A stretch of DNA of 64,000 nucleotides from positions 9,424,001-9,488,000 of the forward strand of contig OU452210.1 of NCBI GenBank assembly GCA_911728435.2, in the 5' to 3' direction. Shown piece by piece: positions 11,315 through 23,089 of the stretch. Made by a program: the position numbers and the translations under genes. The first letter of the stretch is position 1, and each line of letters begins with the position of its first letter. Under the pieces are notes generated by a model. It was given only the letters and a program-made list of their open reading frames with translations, was not told the origin of the DNA and did not search any database. Source of the DNA: Apoderus coryli (lineage: Eukaryota > Arthropoda > Insecta > Coleoptera > Attelabidae).

Positions 11315-12334
11315 CCGAGTATATATTGAAATAACTTCAATCCCGGTCAGCTTAAACTGAATCACTGCGAGAACATTGGCGAAAATCTGCTACAATTCTA
11401 CATTTTAAATTTAAGATGCAACATCTTCGACAGCACCACCCGCTACATCGTGACCATTGTGTGTGGTAAATATACTCTTAAGAGTTTGTAGTGTTTCAAC
11501 GGCATGAGTAAAAATCAACCAATTCACGACTTAACTCGTTGATGATGATGAACGATATATGTATATGATAGATTTCTCAAACAGTCACCAGGTTAATTAT
11601 TAGAGGTATTGAATCTGATTCCCTAGTAAAATTGGTAAACTATGTAAATGTATGAAAAAAGCTGCAAATTCATCAAAATTTCTCAACCTCTTGAGGAGGA
11701 ACTTAAGGACAGGATCTGAAAGAAATAAGTTCTTAAAGGAAACTAGACACTTTACAAGTAACATCATGAGTTAAGAAGCAAAATAACTACTGCCAACAAA
11801 ACTAGGATTCTTGTATTACCCGTACTTGACCTTTCTAAGGCATTTGATACTAAACTTTTCAATTCTAAATTCTAGGATACTCCTAGAATGGCGTAATGTT
11901 GTTGAGCATAATAATTAGAAAGGAAACAACTTTGTATGGGCTACCTCAAGGCTCTATATTGAGCCCAATTCTGTATTATATATACCGAAAAATGCACAAA
12001 TTGAACAAACTCTGCGTTCTGTCCGTTCTTCTCATAAAATAATTTGATTAAGGTAGCTTCACAGAATTTAAGGTTTAAATATATAATTTCAACGCTGAAT
12101 TAGTGATTCTTTAAAAGGGAAGATAAAATAATATATTTTCGAATTAATTGCTCCGATGGACGACTATGAGCACCATAACTATCTGCTTAGAAACGCCGAA
12201 CATGATCTGCCAGCCCCATCCTCCGAATTAATCAAAAGCTCAATCCTATACAATGCAAAGAAAATGCACAACCATCTGCCAATGGAAATCAAATTGCTAT
12301 CATCCCTTCCCCGATTCCGTAAAGCTCTAAAAAC
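11315..12334 (+). mobile_element. LINE B, copy 1: internally deleted, 3' truncated
   Basis: These 1020 bases match 18616-19635 with about a dozen differences that I could see by eye. Recognisable pieces: a scrap reading LDLSKAFDT (RT motif A) at about 11830, GLPQGSILSPILYYIY (motif B) near 11940, and a 70-codon C-terminal frame from 12156 with HNYLLRNAEHDLPAPSSELI and LPRFRKALK. The region between motif B and the C terminus is much shorter than in an intact LINE and lacks motif C, so this is an internally deleted derivative. It breaks off after 'aaaaac', 7 bases before the second LINE X piece. Confidence 0.75.
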
Positions 12335-12341
12335 CAATTTC

Positions 12342-13360
12342 GATTACGTTTACAAGGAATGTTCATAAGATAGATTTTAATTATAACTTAAATGGCAATG
12401 TGTTGAAGTCTGTAGAATCTGTGAAGGACCTGGGTGTGATCATGGACTCCAAATTGGTCTTTGAGGAAGGAGCATGTTGAGAGTATCGTCGCTAAGGCTA
12501 ATAGAAACTTGGGGTTCATATATCGTAGCACAAGGGGCTTTAGAACTGAGAAATCACTAATCTGTTTATATTCTTCTATAGTAAGAAGACACTTGGAATT
12601 TGGTTCGGTGGTTTGGAATCCAACTTATTTTAGATATGTAAATAGATTGGAAAGAGTCCAAAGTAAATTTATAAAGCATTTGAATTTTAGGTTTCATGCT
12701 GAGCGTATTCCAAACACATACGAAAATAATTTAGCCTTATACAAAATTGATAAATTCAACAGACGGCTTGTTGCTTATATTATTTTTCTAAGTAACTGTT
12801 TGCAGGGATCTGCGGATTCCTCTGGTATCATATGTGAATTTGCATTTTCGGCTTCTCGACCCTATTTCACACGAGGGAATATGTTATTTTATGTTCAGCG
12901 ATTCAATACGAATTCTTGCATGAACTCTCCTCTGAGAAATATTCAGCATTCATACAATCTATATTTTTCGGATATTGATATTTTTTCGCATAACATCGAA
13001 AGAATTAGACGCGCAGGATTGCGGTGCCTTCGATGAGCTTGTTGATTCAGCAAAATATTGTAATGTTACCTATATGCTTAATTTATATGTGATTATTATT
13101 TGTCTTTTGTTAGTACTTGCGAGTGTTTCTGATCTAGCTTTAATTATTATTATTTCATTAGGGAGAATTATTTAAAATTGATTGCTTTTTTTTTGTTTGT
13201 TAACTTTGATGTATTCATAATTCATTTTTCTTTCTTGGTTTTTTTGTTAATATGTTTACTTGGCTTTGTTGTTGTTAATTATTTTGTATCGTCCTCCTTT
13301 TTGGACTCTTTGTAGTCTGTTTGGATGACTAAATAAAATAAGTAAATAAAAAATACAAGT
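12342..13360 (+). pseudogene. LINE X, copy 2: C-terminal part and 3' end
   Basis: Bases 12342-13075 repeat 10580-11313 with about five substitutions and the same 4-base frameshifting duplication. The 191-codon frame (12461-13036) has the same HVESIVAKANRNLGF start and SSIVRRHLEFGSVVWNP motif. Unlike copy 1 it keeps the 3' untranslated region, with 'gtcctcctttttggactc' followed by an A-rich tail of taaa/taag words ending near 13355. The shared lesion shows that both copies come from one already broken ancestor, or that one was duplicated from the other. Confidence 0.85.
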
Positions 13361-15343
13361 GAAGATAAGCCACATTCTGACAGTCTATGCAACAGAAATT
13401 TAAAAATTTATTTCAATGGCAAAATAAATATAATTGAATTGAATTGAAATTTTTTTTTTGTGAAGTTTCTGATGGTCATTTAAGATTTTAAACTTTGTTG
13501 AACATGAATAAAATAAAATATTGATGAATCTTTTACGAAAACACTTTTTTTGTATTTCCATTAAAAATATATGCCTATTTCCATCGGTAGAGCGTTAATA
13601 GCATAGAGAATCTCATCTAAAAAGGGGTACCCACCGTACATATAACAGTGGCAGTGGATCGTTTGTTTTATATCCCTTCAGTCTCTCGATATTTGATTTT
13701 CCACAGAAGCGTCAAATTTGTAGATAACTTCAATTAAAACTTTTATTACAATCACCGTAAATTTTATGAGTTTTTTATTATATCCATATATTTGTTTGAT
13801 AACTGCCAAGTTTTATTTATAATATTATGGCCCGTAAAACCATACAGTTTTTAGGTCTATACCCATCAAATATTTGAATCCAGGGTATTCATATTTTTAT
13901 TAACATTTTTCATTCGACAATGCAATATTTTTCATTCCTTCTTTTTATATTCTAAACGATTAAAAAAGAATAATAAATGTTTATACAAGTATACGTCACT
14001 TTTCTACAACAATTTGTTTCTTATTTTTGCTCTGTTAGAGAGTAATTTTCTCTTTGCAATATTTTAAACTCCTCTACGAGAAATGTTTTTCATTTCAATT
14101 ATACAAAAAAATTACAATGTATTGTGTGCCAGATTGGTTGGTGGTCTGATTATTATTTCCTATTTTCAAGCAGTAATATTTTTATAGGTTTTGGAGATTT
14201 TTCTCGTTGACCACTAAAAAGAAACAAATTAAAATTTAATTTTAGTTGGAACCATTAAATAATAATTATTAACACATTTCATATTTTGTTGTAATGTGTA
14301 ATATCTTCATTGTCATACAATGTTGCATTTTAATTTGTTATTTAAATGGCTTTTTTATAGTTAAATTTATTTTTATTATGGAAACACAACGGTCTGTCAA
14401 ACGTGATTTAGTATGACGAATATTTTAGTAGAGCTATATTTTTCTTTGTGTGACAGTCTCTATTATATGAGAATCACAAACTTCATCTACCTTGATTGTC
14501 CGAAAAATTATTCCAAATACAAGTTATTTAGGTAGATTTCTGATTAAAAGAATTTACTAATACTTTTAACAATTCTCGAAGACGTCTAAAATATTGACGA
14601 AACATTGTATAGTGTTGCATTTCACCATATGAGCTTTATAATTCTGTGTCGGTAAGAATAGATAATTTTACCATTTAAAAATTAAATTGATCAATCATGT
14701 ACTTTGTATTCCAATTATCCTGACTAGGGAAATTTTTAATTCACATTCAACATATATCACCCTGTTTGGATCAAATATATTTGTGTTGAAATATTTACTC
14801 CAGGCGTAATAGTGGGACAAGATTGAATTCCAAATAGTGAAAATAAGCGCTAATTTTATGGCATACCATCCCTGTTCATGCATTTTCATAAAATCAAACA
14901 GCCGATGAAAATATAGGCAACAAACGACCAGAATTGAAAATTGAAACATTTTATAGCAATACCCAGAGAGAATTTCATTTGCAACAACGCGCACTGATTT
15001 AAATAGAACGCCATATAAATGTCACATACAAAAAATCAAATTAGTGTATGGCAAAAGTGTATTTTACGCTGTCCGGCTGAAAAAATGGATTTTTCGTGTT
15101 ATTGTTAGCCCCCAAACAAAAAATATTAATAGGCTCTTAAAATACTACAAATTACAACGTAAAATCCTTAATAATTAATTTTTTCCTATAAATTCCGGCT
15201 TAGCCTTAAAAAACTGTTACTCTCTGGCGGAAATATTATCCAGAACGAGTGTATTTTAAGTTAAGAGATGCCTATTGCCTATCGTTTACTGGGCAAGAGC
15301 CGCGGCCGTGGTGGATGTTGAATTGTAAGCAATTTCAGCTGCG
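13361..15343. other. No gene recognised
   Basis: AT-rich sequence. A 99-codon minus-strand frame (14695-14994) has two hydrophobic runs but no in-frame ATG at its start, no splice context and no family resemblance, so it is not called. Confidence 0.5.
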
Positions 15344-15560
15344 ATGGAGCCGTTTTCCGAAGAGTAACGTGCTCATTGCGCACGGACATTTTACCAGAAG
15401 CTAGAATCGCAGCGCGTCTGCAGTATTAAGCTCATTACCAGATGAGCGGCTTCAGCATACCACCTAGTCCTGATGTTATCAGAAAATGGATCAGAAGGTT
15501 TGAAACTACTGGATCTACAATTACGCAATACAGACCCTCCATGATATGTAAAGAATGTAA
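15344..15560 (+). pseudogene. DUF4817-type helix-turn-helix fragment of a Tc1/mariner-like element
   Basis: From the ATG at 15344 the frame reads MEPFSEE, a stop, then RAHCARTFYQKLES, resembling the N terminus of the insect DUF4817 domain (M-E-P-x-[ST]-x-E-x-R). After a frameshift it reads PSPDVIRKWIRRFETTGS, the second helix-turn-helix of that domain (P-S-x-x-x-I-x-x-W-x-x-x-F-x-x-T-G-S). This domain is found at the front of mariner-related transposases. The catalytic part is absent downstream. The stretch is more GC-rich than its surroundings, as expected for old coding DNA. Confidence 0.55.
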
Positions 15561-16830
15561 AAAACAACAAGGATAGGTCGTTTCTTACAGCAAGAGTCCT
15601 TAATTCGCGAAAGAGGCTCTTTTATAATTGCTTTTGTCTTGTGAAGGCAGTGAGTACTTAATTTTCTTTTGGGACCATGTCTCTTCTTGTAAAGAATATT
15701 AAATCATTCAATTACATAAATTCGTTTGCATCCTACTAATATTTCGTAGAATGCAGTTCTTTGTAACTAGTTTATTAGGATCATCATAGTTGTACAAACA
15801 AATATCCATCCATATGATAAGCAAATTAAATTGTATTTCACGGTTATCAATAGATAGCCCTCTGTATTTCACACATATTAACTTATTCATAAACCTGATG
15901 GTATTGGATTGAAAACCATTCTACATTCTGTTTAACTGTGCTACTTCACAACTAAAACTATTAGTATAATTTCCCAGTTAATATGGCAAACGGTAATGCA
16001 TCACCCAGGGTTGTAATAATGTGCACTGTATACTATACGTGTGTGGAAGGGTTTTGTAATGGTCTCTATCTCGTATATGGCAGGGTTGGATTTTAACATA
16101 AAACTACAATAAACCAGGTACGTATTCTTTGTTATGGGTATTGATATTATTTTATCTAACTGATTACTAAATATGGAAACTGTTACATAAATATCTTTAT
16201 TAACGTCATGAAAATCCTGTGCCGAATAATTACTTCATAGAAAATATTGAAGGCAACGTAACAATTCAAAAATATCCATGATTATCTATGGCATGGCTGA
16301 ACCCAACACCACGTGATGGAGAATTCACATGAAGAACACTAAGAGACAATGCATGCCTTTACAGTGACTGTTTGGTGGATTTTTTGCAATACAAAACTGA
16401 TTGGCTTTTAGTTTTTGAGGACTCTCTATTAAAAGTTCAAGTCTGAAACCAAAAGCTCAGATTGTTGAGAATCACACCAAAACAACAACAAACTTAAGGG
16501 GTTAAATTTGTATCAGTGCGAACTAATAGATAGAAAGAAGGACTATAACATATTATTTAGGGAAATTTCTGGTAAAATTCGTCCTCGCCACGTCAAATTT
16601 AGATTAAAGGAATGCCTCTTCTAATTTGGATGAGTAGATTCTGGCCGATACTATTTGGCCACTCACTTCACTGCTATGCTTCCAGATTCAGAATGAGACA
16701 GAGATATTATGTGATAAATACAATATCCAAAAAGACTTCGAAACATTTATGCCAATGAAGAAAGCTTTATTTTGTATTTTTTACATACATTCCACCACGG
16801 AACTATTAGGAATCTGTTAGGAAATACTTT
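15561..16830. other. No gene recognised
   Basis: No supported feature apart from the left 13-bp target-site copy (16818-16830) of the insertion that follows. Confidence 0.5.
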
Positions 16831-17177
16831 TTTATCATCCTTCTGGTCCTCCCGCACACCTCGGTACGCACTTAAGCCCCCGACGTGTACGAATGGCGTA
16901 CTTCAGCCTTGAAGGCTTATTGTGTGCCTTTTTAGAACCTACTGCACTCACTATCATTCTTCTACCACGCAACATTCATTCCTAGATGGGCCACCGTCAG
17001 GTACCGTCTATAATGAACCCCCTACTAAACGGTCACCCACCACGCGACATTCATTCTACAACCTAGATGGGCCACCGCCCCCCGACGGTCACCCATCCAA
17101 CTTGTAGCCGCGCTCCTGAGAGCTGCACTTCGACGGTCGTCACTATATGATCCGGTCTAGGCTACCCGGCCCGGCTC
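16831..17177 (-). mobile_element. Probable SINE with 5S-rRNA-like promoter region
   Basis: A 347-bp block, far more GC-rich than its surroundings, is flanked by the identical 13-mer TAGGAAATACTTT (16818-16830 and 17178-17190), a typical target-site duplication of LINE-driven insertion. On the minus strand, bases about 17130-17085 read GCAGCTCTCAGGAGCGCGG, then GTTGGATGGGTGACCG. This lines up with the internal control region of 5S rRNA (box A, intermediate element, box C). Downstream the element carries two copies of a GGTGGCCCATCTAGG ... GAATGT.GCGTGGT segment (plus-strand 17039-17077 and 16965-16996). The 3' end is short and A-rich (GGATGATAAAA). The first 50 bases do not clearly match 5S, so a 5S-type SINE is an inference. 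An unrelated GC-rich retroposon is the alternative. Confidence 0.55.
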
Positions 17178-18615
17178 TAGGAAATACTTTACTATGAAGA
17201 CCAAGTAACCAAACATCATTGTTTTTTTTGCAGTTAAGATGTGCGAAGTTAAATTTGAAGTAGGTACTCTAATCCAGAGAAGTTTGCGTTGAAAATGATG
17301 ATAGTTTTAGTATTAAATCATCGTGATATCTTCACAAATATTTTCTTCAGGATAGTTAACGAACTTAAGTATAGAAAATATATCTATTTGTCATTTTAGT
17401 TTGCCTAAATTAGTAAAAGATATAAAAATTTGTATTGTTAAAACAAATGTAGGTAGTCCAAATCTGTGTAACTAAAGATTTTACTATAATTAAGTTAGCT
17501 TATTAACAGACTTGGTCGCATGGCTATTGCTATCCAAAGCTCACATAAATTATTGCAGTCCATGCGATAATTGCCATTAGCTTACGGTTAATTTATGCAA
17601 AAGCGAGATTCAAATTTCGAAATTACTTTGACGTGACGACAATACATTTACAGCCTACAGGAAAATAGCATAAATTCCACTATATCTGTTGGGTTATCCA
17701 GGTTTATGTGTATCCATTAAGACGACATTAATTTTGTTTTTGTAGAATGAAATTTTTAAAGAACACGTAAATAATTTTTGTTGCTCAAATTAACACAAAT
17801 AAGCAATAAGATTACTTTTGGCTTTAGTGGATTTTGTCTAAAACAATGAATAAACCATATTAGGTTCTGCAGCTGCTTCTTGACTTTCAAATTCATTACA
17901 AAGACAGAACTGATATCCTTGTATTTCTGGTGACCATAGCCTTTAGCTACTATCAATATAGAAGAGGCAGTTTGTGACAAGATTAACAGGAATCTGAATA
18001 CCGTAGATAAGATTCTTTGAATCTCTGTTAACATTCATAGAGGAATAAATAAATTAGAGGAGTCAAAGTGGATTCAAGTATAATAATAAAACCTTTCCAT
18101 AAAACAGGGCATTTGATTTTATTTCAGACGAGAAAACTATTAAGGAAAATAATTTGGCGTTCCGTCATCGAAATAGTATTTGCTCAAACAATAGAAACCC
18201 TTATAGGAAACAAAGAACCCCTATATTGTATTTTATTTAAGAATAAGATGTGATAAAATTCGAAAAGAATTCTGATAAAGAACAGTGTTAATGTTATATA
18301 CACTGTTTGAGTATATGGGGATTAGATACAGATGTCAAGCTATATCTCTCTGGTAATAGACGCTTTATAGTTGTCAATAACCATCAAATAACCCGTGTTA
18401 TCAACGGTAGATAGCAGCACTAGTGACACATCCATTGTATTGCAAAGGGGAATAGGTACAGCAAATTGCAACTATACTATGTACTGGGATAATAATACTC
18501 GACCGTAATGACAAATGATTGCCCAATATTAACCAAACTCTTGAAAGCTATCCTGTTATAATATGATAATGCAAAACATTAATATATGGATATGTGCTAT
18601 ACAGAATTATTATTA
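17178..18615. other. No gene recognised
   Basis: Starts with the right copy of the 13-bp target duplication. The remainder is AT-rich with short random frames. Confidence 0.5.
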
Positions 18616-19925
18616 CCGAGTATATATTGAAATAACTTCAGTCCCGGTCAGCTTAAGCTGAATCACTGCGAGAACATTGGCGAAAATCTGCTACAATTCT
18701 ACATTTTAAATTTAAGAGGCAACATCTTCGACAGCACCACCCGCTACATCGTGACCATTGTGTGTGGTAAATATACTCTTAAGAGTTTGTAGTGTTTCAA
18801 CGGCATGAGTAAAAATCAACCAATTCACGACTTAACTCGTTGATGATGATGAACGATATATGTATATGATAGATTTCTCAAACAGTCACCAGGTTAATTA
18901 TTAGAGGTATTGAATCTGATTCCCTAGTAAAATTGGTAAACTATGTAAATGTATGAAAAAAGCTGCAAATTCATCAAAATTTCTGAACCTCTTGAGGAGG
19001 AACTTAAGGACAGGATCTGAAAGAAATAAGTTCTTAAAGGAAACTAGACACTTTACAAGTAACATCATGAGTTAAGAAGCAAAATAACTACTGCCAACAA
19101 AACTAGGATTCTTGTATTACCCGTACTTGACCTTTCTAAGGCATTTGATACTAAACTTTTCAATTCTAAATTCTAGGATACTCCTAGAATGGCGTAATGT
19201 TGTTGAGCATAATAATTAGAAAGGAAACAACTTTGTATGGGCTACCTCAAGGCTCTATATTGAGCCCAATTCTGTATTATATATACCGAAAAATGCACAA
19301 ATTGAAGAAACTCTGCGTTCTGCCCGTTCTTCTCATAAAATCATTTGATTAAGGCACCTTCACAGAATTTAAGGTTTAAATATATAATTTCAACGCTGAA
19401 TTAGTGATTCTTTAAAAGGGAAGATAAAATAATATATTTTCGAATTAATTGTTCTGATGGACGACTATGAGCACCATAACTATCTGCTTAGAAACGCCGA
19501 ACATGATCTGCCAGCCCCATCCTCCGAATTAATCAAAAGCTCAATCCTATACAATGCAAAGAAAATGCACAACCATCTGCCAATGGAAATCAAATTGCTA
19601 TCATCCCTTCCCCGATTCCGTAAAGCTCTAAAAACGTATTTGTTAGAAAAAGCTTTTTATACAGTAGGTGACTTTTTTAATGTGCATTAATTTTTGAGCG
19701 ATTTACACTCTGGATAGTAGTTTGTATTGTGTGTTTTGTATATATATTGAACTGTAGAATATTTACTTAATTATACTTTAAGTATCTTAATTGATTTATT
19801 TATTTGACATTGTACCTGTATGTATTAATTATTATTCTTATGTTCTATATGTTTTATTTGTTGATGTATGTCTACAAATTATTTTTAATTTTTTGACAAA
19901 TATATATTTTATTTATTTACAATGC
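18616..19925 (+). mobile_element. LINE B, copy 2: internally deleted, with C-terminal frame and 3' region
   Basis: Identical in structure to copy 1 up to 19635, then complete at the protein end. The 77-codon frame (19457-19690) ends LPRFRKALKTYLLEKAFYTV, the usual last helix of many LINE ORF2 proteins, and terminates near 19688. The untranslated region to about 19925 matches the reverse complement of about 60820-60990, which shows a third family member on the other strand. The RT palm is represented only by scraps (motif A near 19135, motif B near 19245). The tail does not reach the (ATT)n end seen in the minus-strand copy, so this copy is also 3' truncated or rearranged. Confidence 0.7.
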
Positions 19926-20640
19926 ACATAATTCCGGATGACATTCTCAAATTGAACCAAAATAAATTTGAAGAATTTGCAGAGGTTGCTTTAGCGCGAT
20001 AGAGCTAATAGAGTTGATTAAAATGTACTACAAAATCGTTACCTACTCGTATTGAAATATGTTAAAGTTACTGATGTATCAAAAATGAATTTCTGTGAAA
20101 CAGCTGCATACTCAATATTGAAATTGACCAAAAATGTTTTCTAAAACTATTGTATTTAATTGTTTTCCTATAATATGACGGTTTGATTTGTTAGCAAAAG
20201 TACTTATTGTCCCCTATATTGTATTGGTATAATATACAATTGGAATGTTGTGATGCTGACCCTTTAATTAGTGATTTTAGTATATTAACTATACAGATTT
20301 AAAGTAGGTTGGATTTGGACTGCTATTATAATAATATTGTGAGTATATAAACAATAATTAATATCGAGTGGTTATTGGGCTCGTGCCTCAGTGTGTATGG
20401 AGTTATCAAGTGTACGTACACGAGTATATTATGATGTTCAGATATATGCAGGACCGGACTAGCAAATATATGCCTATAAGGTAAAGAAAAAGTCAATTTA
20501 TTTTAATAAAGTCAAATGAAGTCTTTTTGAGCATAAATTGAGTAAGTATTAAATTAATACACTAAACATAATAATAATAATATGAGATTGTAAAGTATTT
20601 CAGAGCTAGTTAGATCTTACGAGTTTGTTTGAACCCAACT
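19926..20640. other. No gene recognised
   Basis: AT-rich sequence between LINE B and a mariner relic, with no supported feature. Confidence 0.5.
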
Positions 20641-20990
20641 CTATTTCAGAAACCTGATTTTCTGATAGAGCTGCTTCTTGAGATGACAAGAATGGCTGTT
20701 CACGCATTTTTTGTAACAATTTTTGGAACAAAATGAAGTCGATAGCGATAAGTTAGGCAAATATGGACAATGAGACGTGGTTTCAACATATTTCTTCTTC
20801 AAGAAGTCATGATGAACAATAATGCGGCGTTTTCGGTTTGGTTGTTCTTCCTGATTTCCTCGAATTTGTTGAGCATTTCCTTGCTCCAATTGAGCGGAGC
20901 TTTTGTTTTGCATGTATTCCAGTCTGCGGTATGCTATCTCACTGTCGATCTTTTTGTATCATTTTGCGCACAGCATCCATGTTGGAATCA
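20641..20990 (-). pseudogene. mariner transposase relic, heavily deleted
   Basis: Minus-strand pieces appear in the order of a mariner transposase: NMDAVRKMIQKDRQ (near 20985), WSKEMLNKFEE, RKRRIIVHHD (second catalytic Asp region), then FILFQKLLQKMREQPFLSS (near 20700) and a stop near 20641. Stretches between them are missing, including the first catalytic Asp and the block that normally carries Y-S-P-D-L-A-P, and the frame changes at least twice. The total is about one third of a full transposase. No terminal repeats were found. Confidence 0.6.
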
Positions 20991-21129
20991 AACTTCTACA
21001 AACCAATTGTCACTCTTTTGTGTGAAGTGATTTAATCCACCCTTGTGGAGTTAGGCCTTTTTTGATATCGTAAAACATCATCCAAGTATTAAGTATGTAT
21101 TTGACAGTACTAAACGATATGACAGTTGC

Positions 21130-22990
21130 ATATCTATCAAACATGACGAAGAAACGAGTGAGCAATGGATGTTTCTATTTATTTAAACTGTTGCTTTGTT
21201 GTCCACGTATAATTCCGTTTATCACGCACATAATTAACTCTTGTCTAATGTGCCACGTTTTCCCAGACCCTTGGAAGGTTAGTAAAGTTACCCACAGTCA
21301 AAATTAAAGAGGTCAACGATTTTAGTGGTCTTCGTCCCATATCTATATTGTCACCTTTATCAAAAGTGTTAGAAAAGGTAATGGCTTCACAAATTAAATC
21401 TCATGTTACATCATATAATATATTGCCCAAAAAACAATCGGGTTTCCGTAAGGGCTACAGCTGTGCAACGGCACTTCTGGATGTTACTGATGACATTTTG
21501 CGTGATCTCGATACCGGTAAGTGTTCTACTTTGCTATTGATAGATTATTCAAAGGCGTTTGATACCATAAGTCATGACATTTTACTGGCAGTTCTCAGCT
21601 TTTCCGGATTTTCTTCAAGTGCTTTGAATTTTCTGAAGAGTTATTTGCAGGGTCGTCGTCAATTTGTTGAAACCCTTAATGGAAGATCTGACTTGGGCTA
21701 CATAGCTTGTGGTGTACCTCAGGGATCAGTATTGGGACCTCTGCTTTTCTGTATATATACATCCAACCTTCCAAGCTGTCTTAATTTTTGTAGTCCCTAT
21801 ATGTACGCTGATGACAGTCAGCTGAGATTTTCATTTAATCCTGAAGATATCTCTGTTGCTTCAAATCAAATAAAACAAGACTTAACTTCTCTTATAACTT
21901 GGTCCAGTGCACACCAATTAAAAATTAATCCATCTAAGACAAAGATATTGGCTTTTGGTAGAAGCAGGGCATTCGTGGAACAGGGTCTTAGGGTTGACAT
22001 TGATGGTACGCCCATCGCATTTTGTCAGTCAGCGAGGAATTTAGTGGTTGAATTGGACACGGATCTGCGCTTTACGGGTCACATAACTAAATGTATAAGT
22101 AAAGCATATTCTACATTGAAAATGTTATATCCGCACAGACATTGTCTTACAACACATTTAAAAATAAAATTAACAGACACTCTTGTGCTAAGTAACTTCA
22201 ATTATTGTGATATTGTGTATGGTCCTTGTTTGTTGAAGTCAGATCAAGATCGTATTCAGCGTGTACAAATGTCCTGTTTAAGGTATGTATACGGAATTAG
22301 AAAATATGATCCAATAAGCCACAAATTGGTTAGTGCAAAATGGCTTTCTATGAAAGATAGACGATTTCATCACGCTCCATGCTTTTATCACAAATTACTG
22401 CTTGACGGGCATCCACCATACTTGTTTGAAAAGATTAGGTTTAGGTCTGATGTACACAGTCTTAATCTGAGGTTTAAGGGTTTATTGTCTCCTCCAGCTC
22501 ATCGCACCTTGTTATTCGAGCGATCCTTTTCCTATAACGTCTATAGCATCTACAATGGAATTCCTCACAATTTTAAGACTTCTAAAATAACAACGTTTCG
22601 TGTACTACGTAGAAGAAAACTATTAAATTTAGTTTAATTTTCATATTGTGTAGTGGTTATGATTTCAAATTTAATTTTATTTTAATTTTGTTTGTTGTTT
22701 TTCTTTCTTTGGATTGATTGCAGTTCAAATTATTTAGTTAATTGTAAGGTTTCGGGAACTGTTATAGATGTAGTAGTATAAAGTGTGAATTTTTCCGTAC
22801 GGGTTAGAATATCAAAATCAGTTTTACTGCCTTCTAACCCCTTTTGCAGATATTTTTTTGCTTTAGTTATGATTACGGTTGCTATATTGTAATTGTGATT
22901 GCGTTTTTATTATGTTTACACGTTATGCATTGTAAATTTTTCTTTGTATATGACTGCAAATAAACTGTTTATTATTATTATTATTAAATA
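21130..22990 (+). mobile_element. LINE C, 5'-truncated, with (ATT)n tail
   Basis: The element begins with a broken RT N-terminal stretch (LCCPRIIPFITHIINSCL ... VFPDPWKVSKV, 21180-21290). It continues after one frameshift near 21300 into the long RT frame, then a 3' untranslated region ending 'gcaaataaactg' plus (TTA)n near 22965-22986. The endonuclease-coding half is missing, as is usual for 5'-truncated LINE insertions. Among CR1/Jockey-group LINEs the exact clade cannot be fixed by eye. Confidence 0.8.
21348..22637 (+). CDS. LINE C reverse transcriptase (429-codon open frame)
   Basis: This is the best preserved retrotransposon frame in the window. In order: GFRKGYSCATALL (residues 32-44); LLLIDYSKAFDT with the motif A Asp at 66; GVPQGSVLGPLLF (motif B, 122-134); YMYADDSQL (motif C, Asp 155-156); KINPSKTKIL (motif D/E region); and a post-RT region with YGIRKYDPISHKL and YNGIPHNFKTSKITTFR near the end. 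All three catalytic aspartates are present. The coding region truly starts upstream in another frame (frameshift near 21300), so the ATG at 21348 is probably not a genuine start, and the copy lacks an endonuclease. It would act in target-primed reverse transcription in the nucleus; this truncated copy is presumably dead. Confidence 0.8.
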   Translation: MSPLSKVLEKVMASQIKSHVTSYNILPKKQSGFRKGYSCATALLDVTDDILRDLDTGKCSTLLLIDYSKAFDTISHDILLAVLSFSGFSSSALNFLKSYLQGRRQFVETLNGRSDLGYIACGVPQGSVLGPLLFCIYTSNLPSCLNFCSPYMYADDSQLRFSFNPEDISVASNQIKQDLTSLITWSSAHQLKINPSKTKILAFGRSRAFVEQGLRVDIDGTPIAFCQSARNLVVELDTDLRFTGHITKCISKAYSTLKMLYPHRHCLTTHLKIKLTDTLVLSNFNYCDIVYGPCLLKSDQDRIQRVQMSCLRYVYGIRKYDPISHKLVSAKWLSMKDRRFHHAPCFYHKLLLDGHPPYLFEKIRFRSDVHSLNLRFKGLLSPPAHRTLLFERSFSYNVYSIYNGIPHNFKTSKITTFRVLRRRKLLNLV

Positions 22991-23015
22991 ATATTTAGAT
23001 GGACACACGATTAAA

Positions 23016-23089
23016 CAAAACTATTAAAGATTTTTGTAAATGCATAAGATTTATTTGTTTAAAAAGTTAGTTAAAAGAAAGTCCATTGA
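23016..23089 (+). repeat. 74-bp direct repeat, left copy
   Basis: These 74 bases match 24201-24274 at 71 positions. The two copies lie 1185 bases apart in the same orientation and bracket an RT scrap and a mariner relic. They may be two insertions of one short repeat or the ends of a decayed element. Confidence 0.7.

Noticed and set aside
14695..14994. 99-codon minus-strand frame with two hydrophobic runs
   Set aside because: Opens at GTG with no in-frame ATG upstream, has no splice sites that make sense and no family motif. A few frames of this length are expected by chance in 64 kb of AT-rich DNA.
17756..18034. 92-codon minus-strand frame
   Set aside because: Low-complexity hydrophobic and basic mix, no family resemblance and no gene context.
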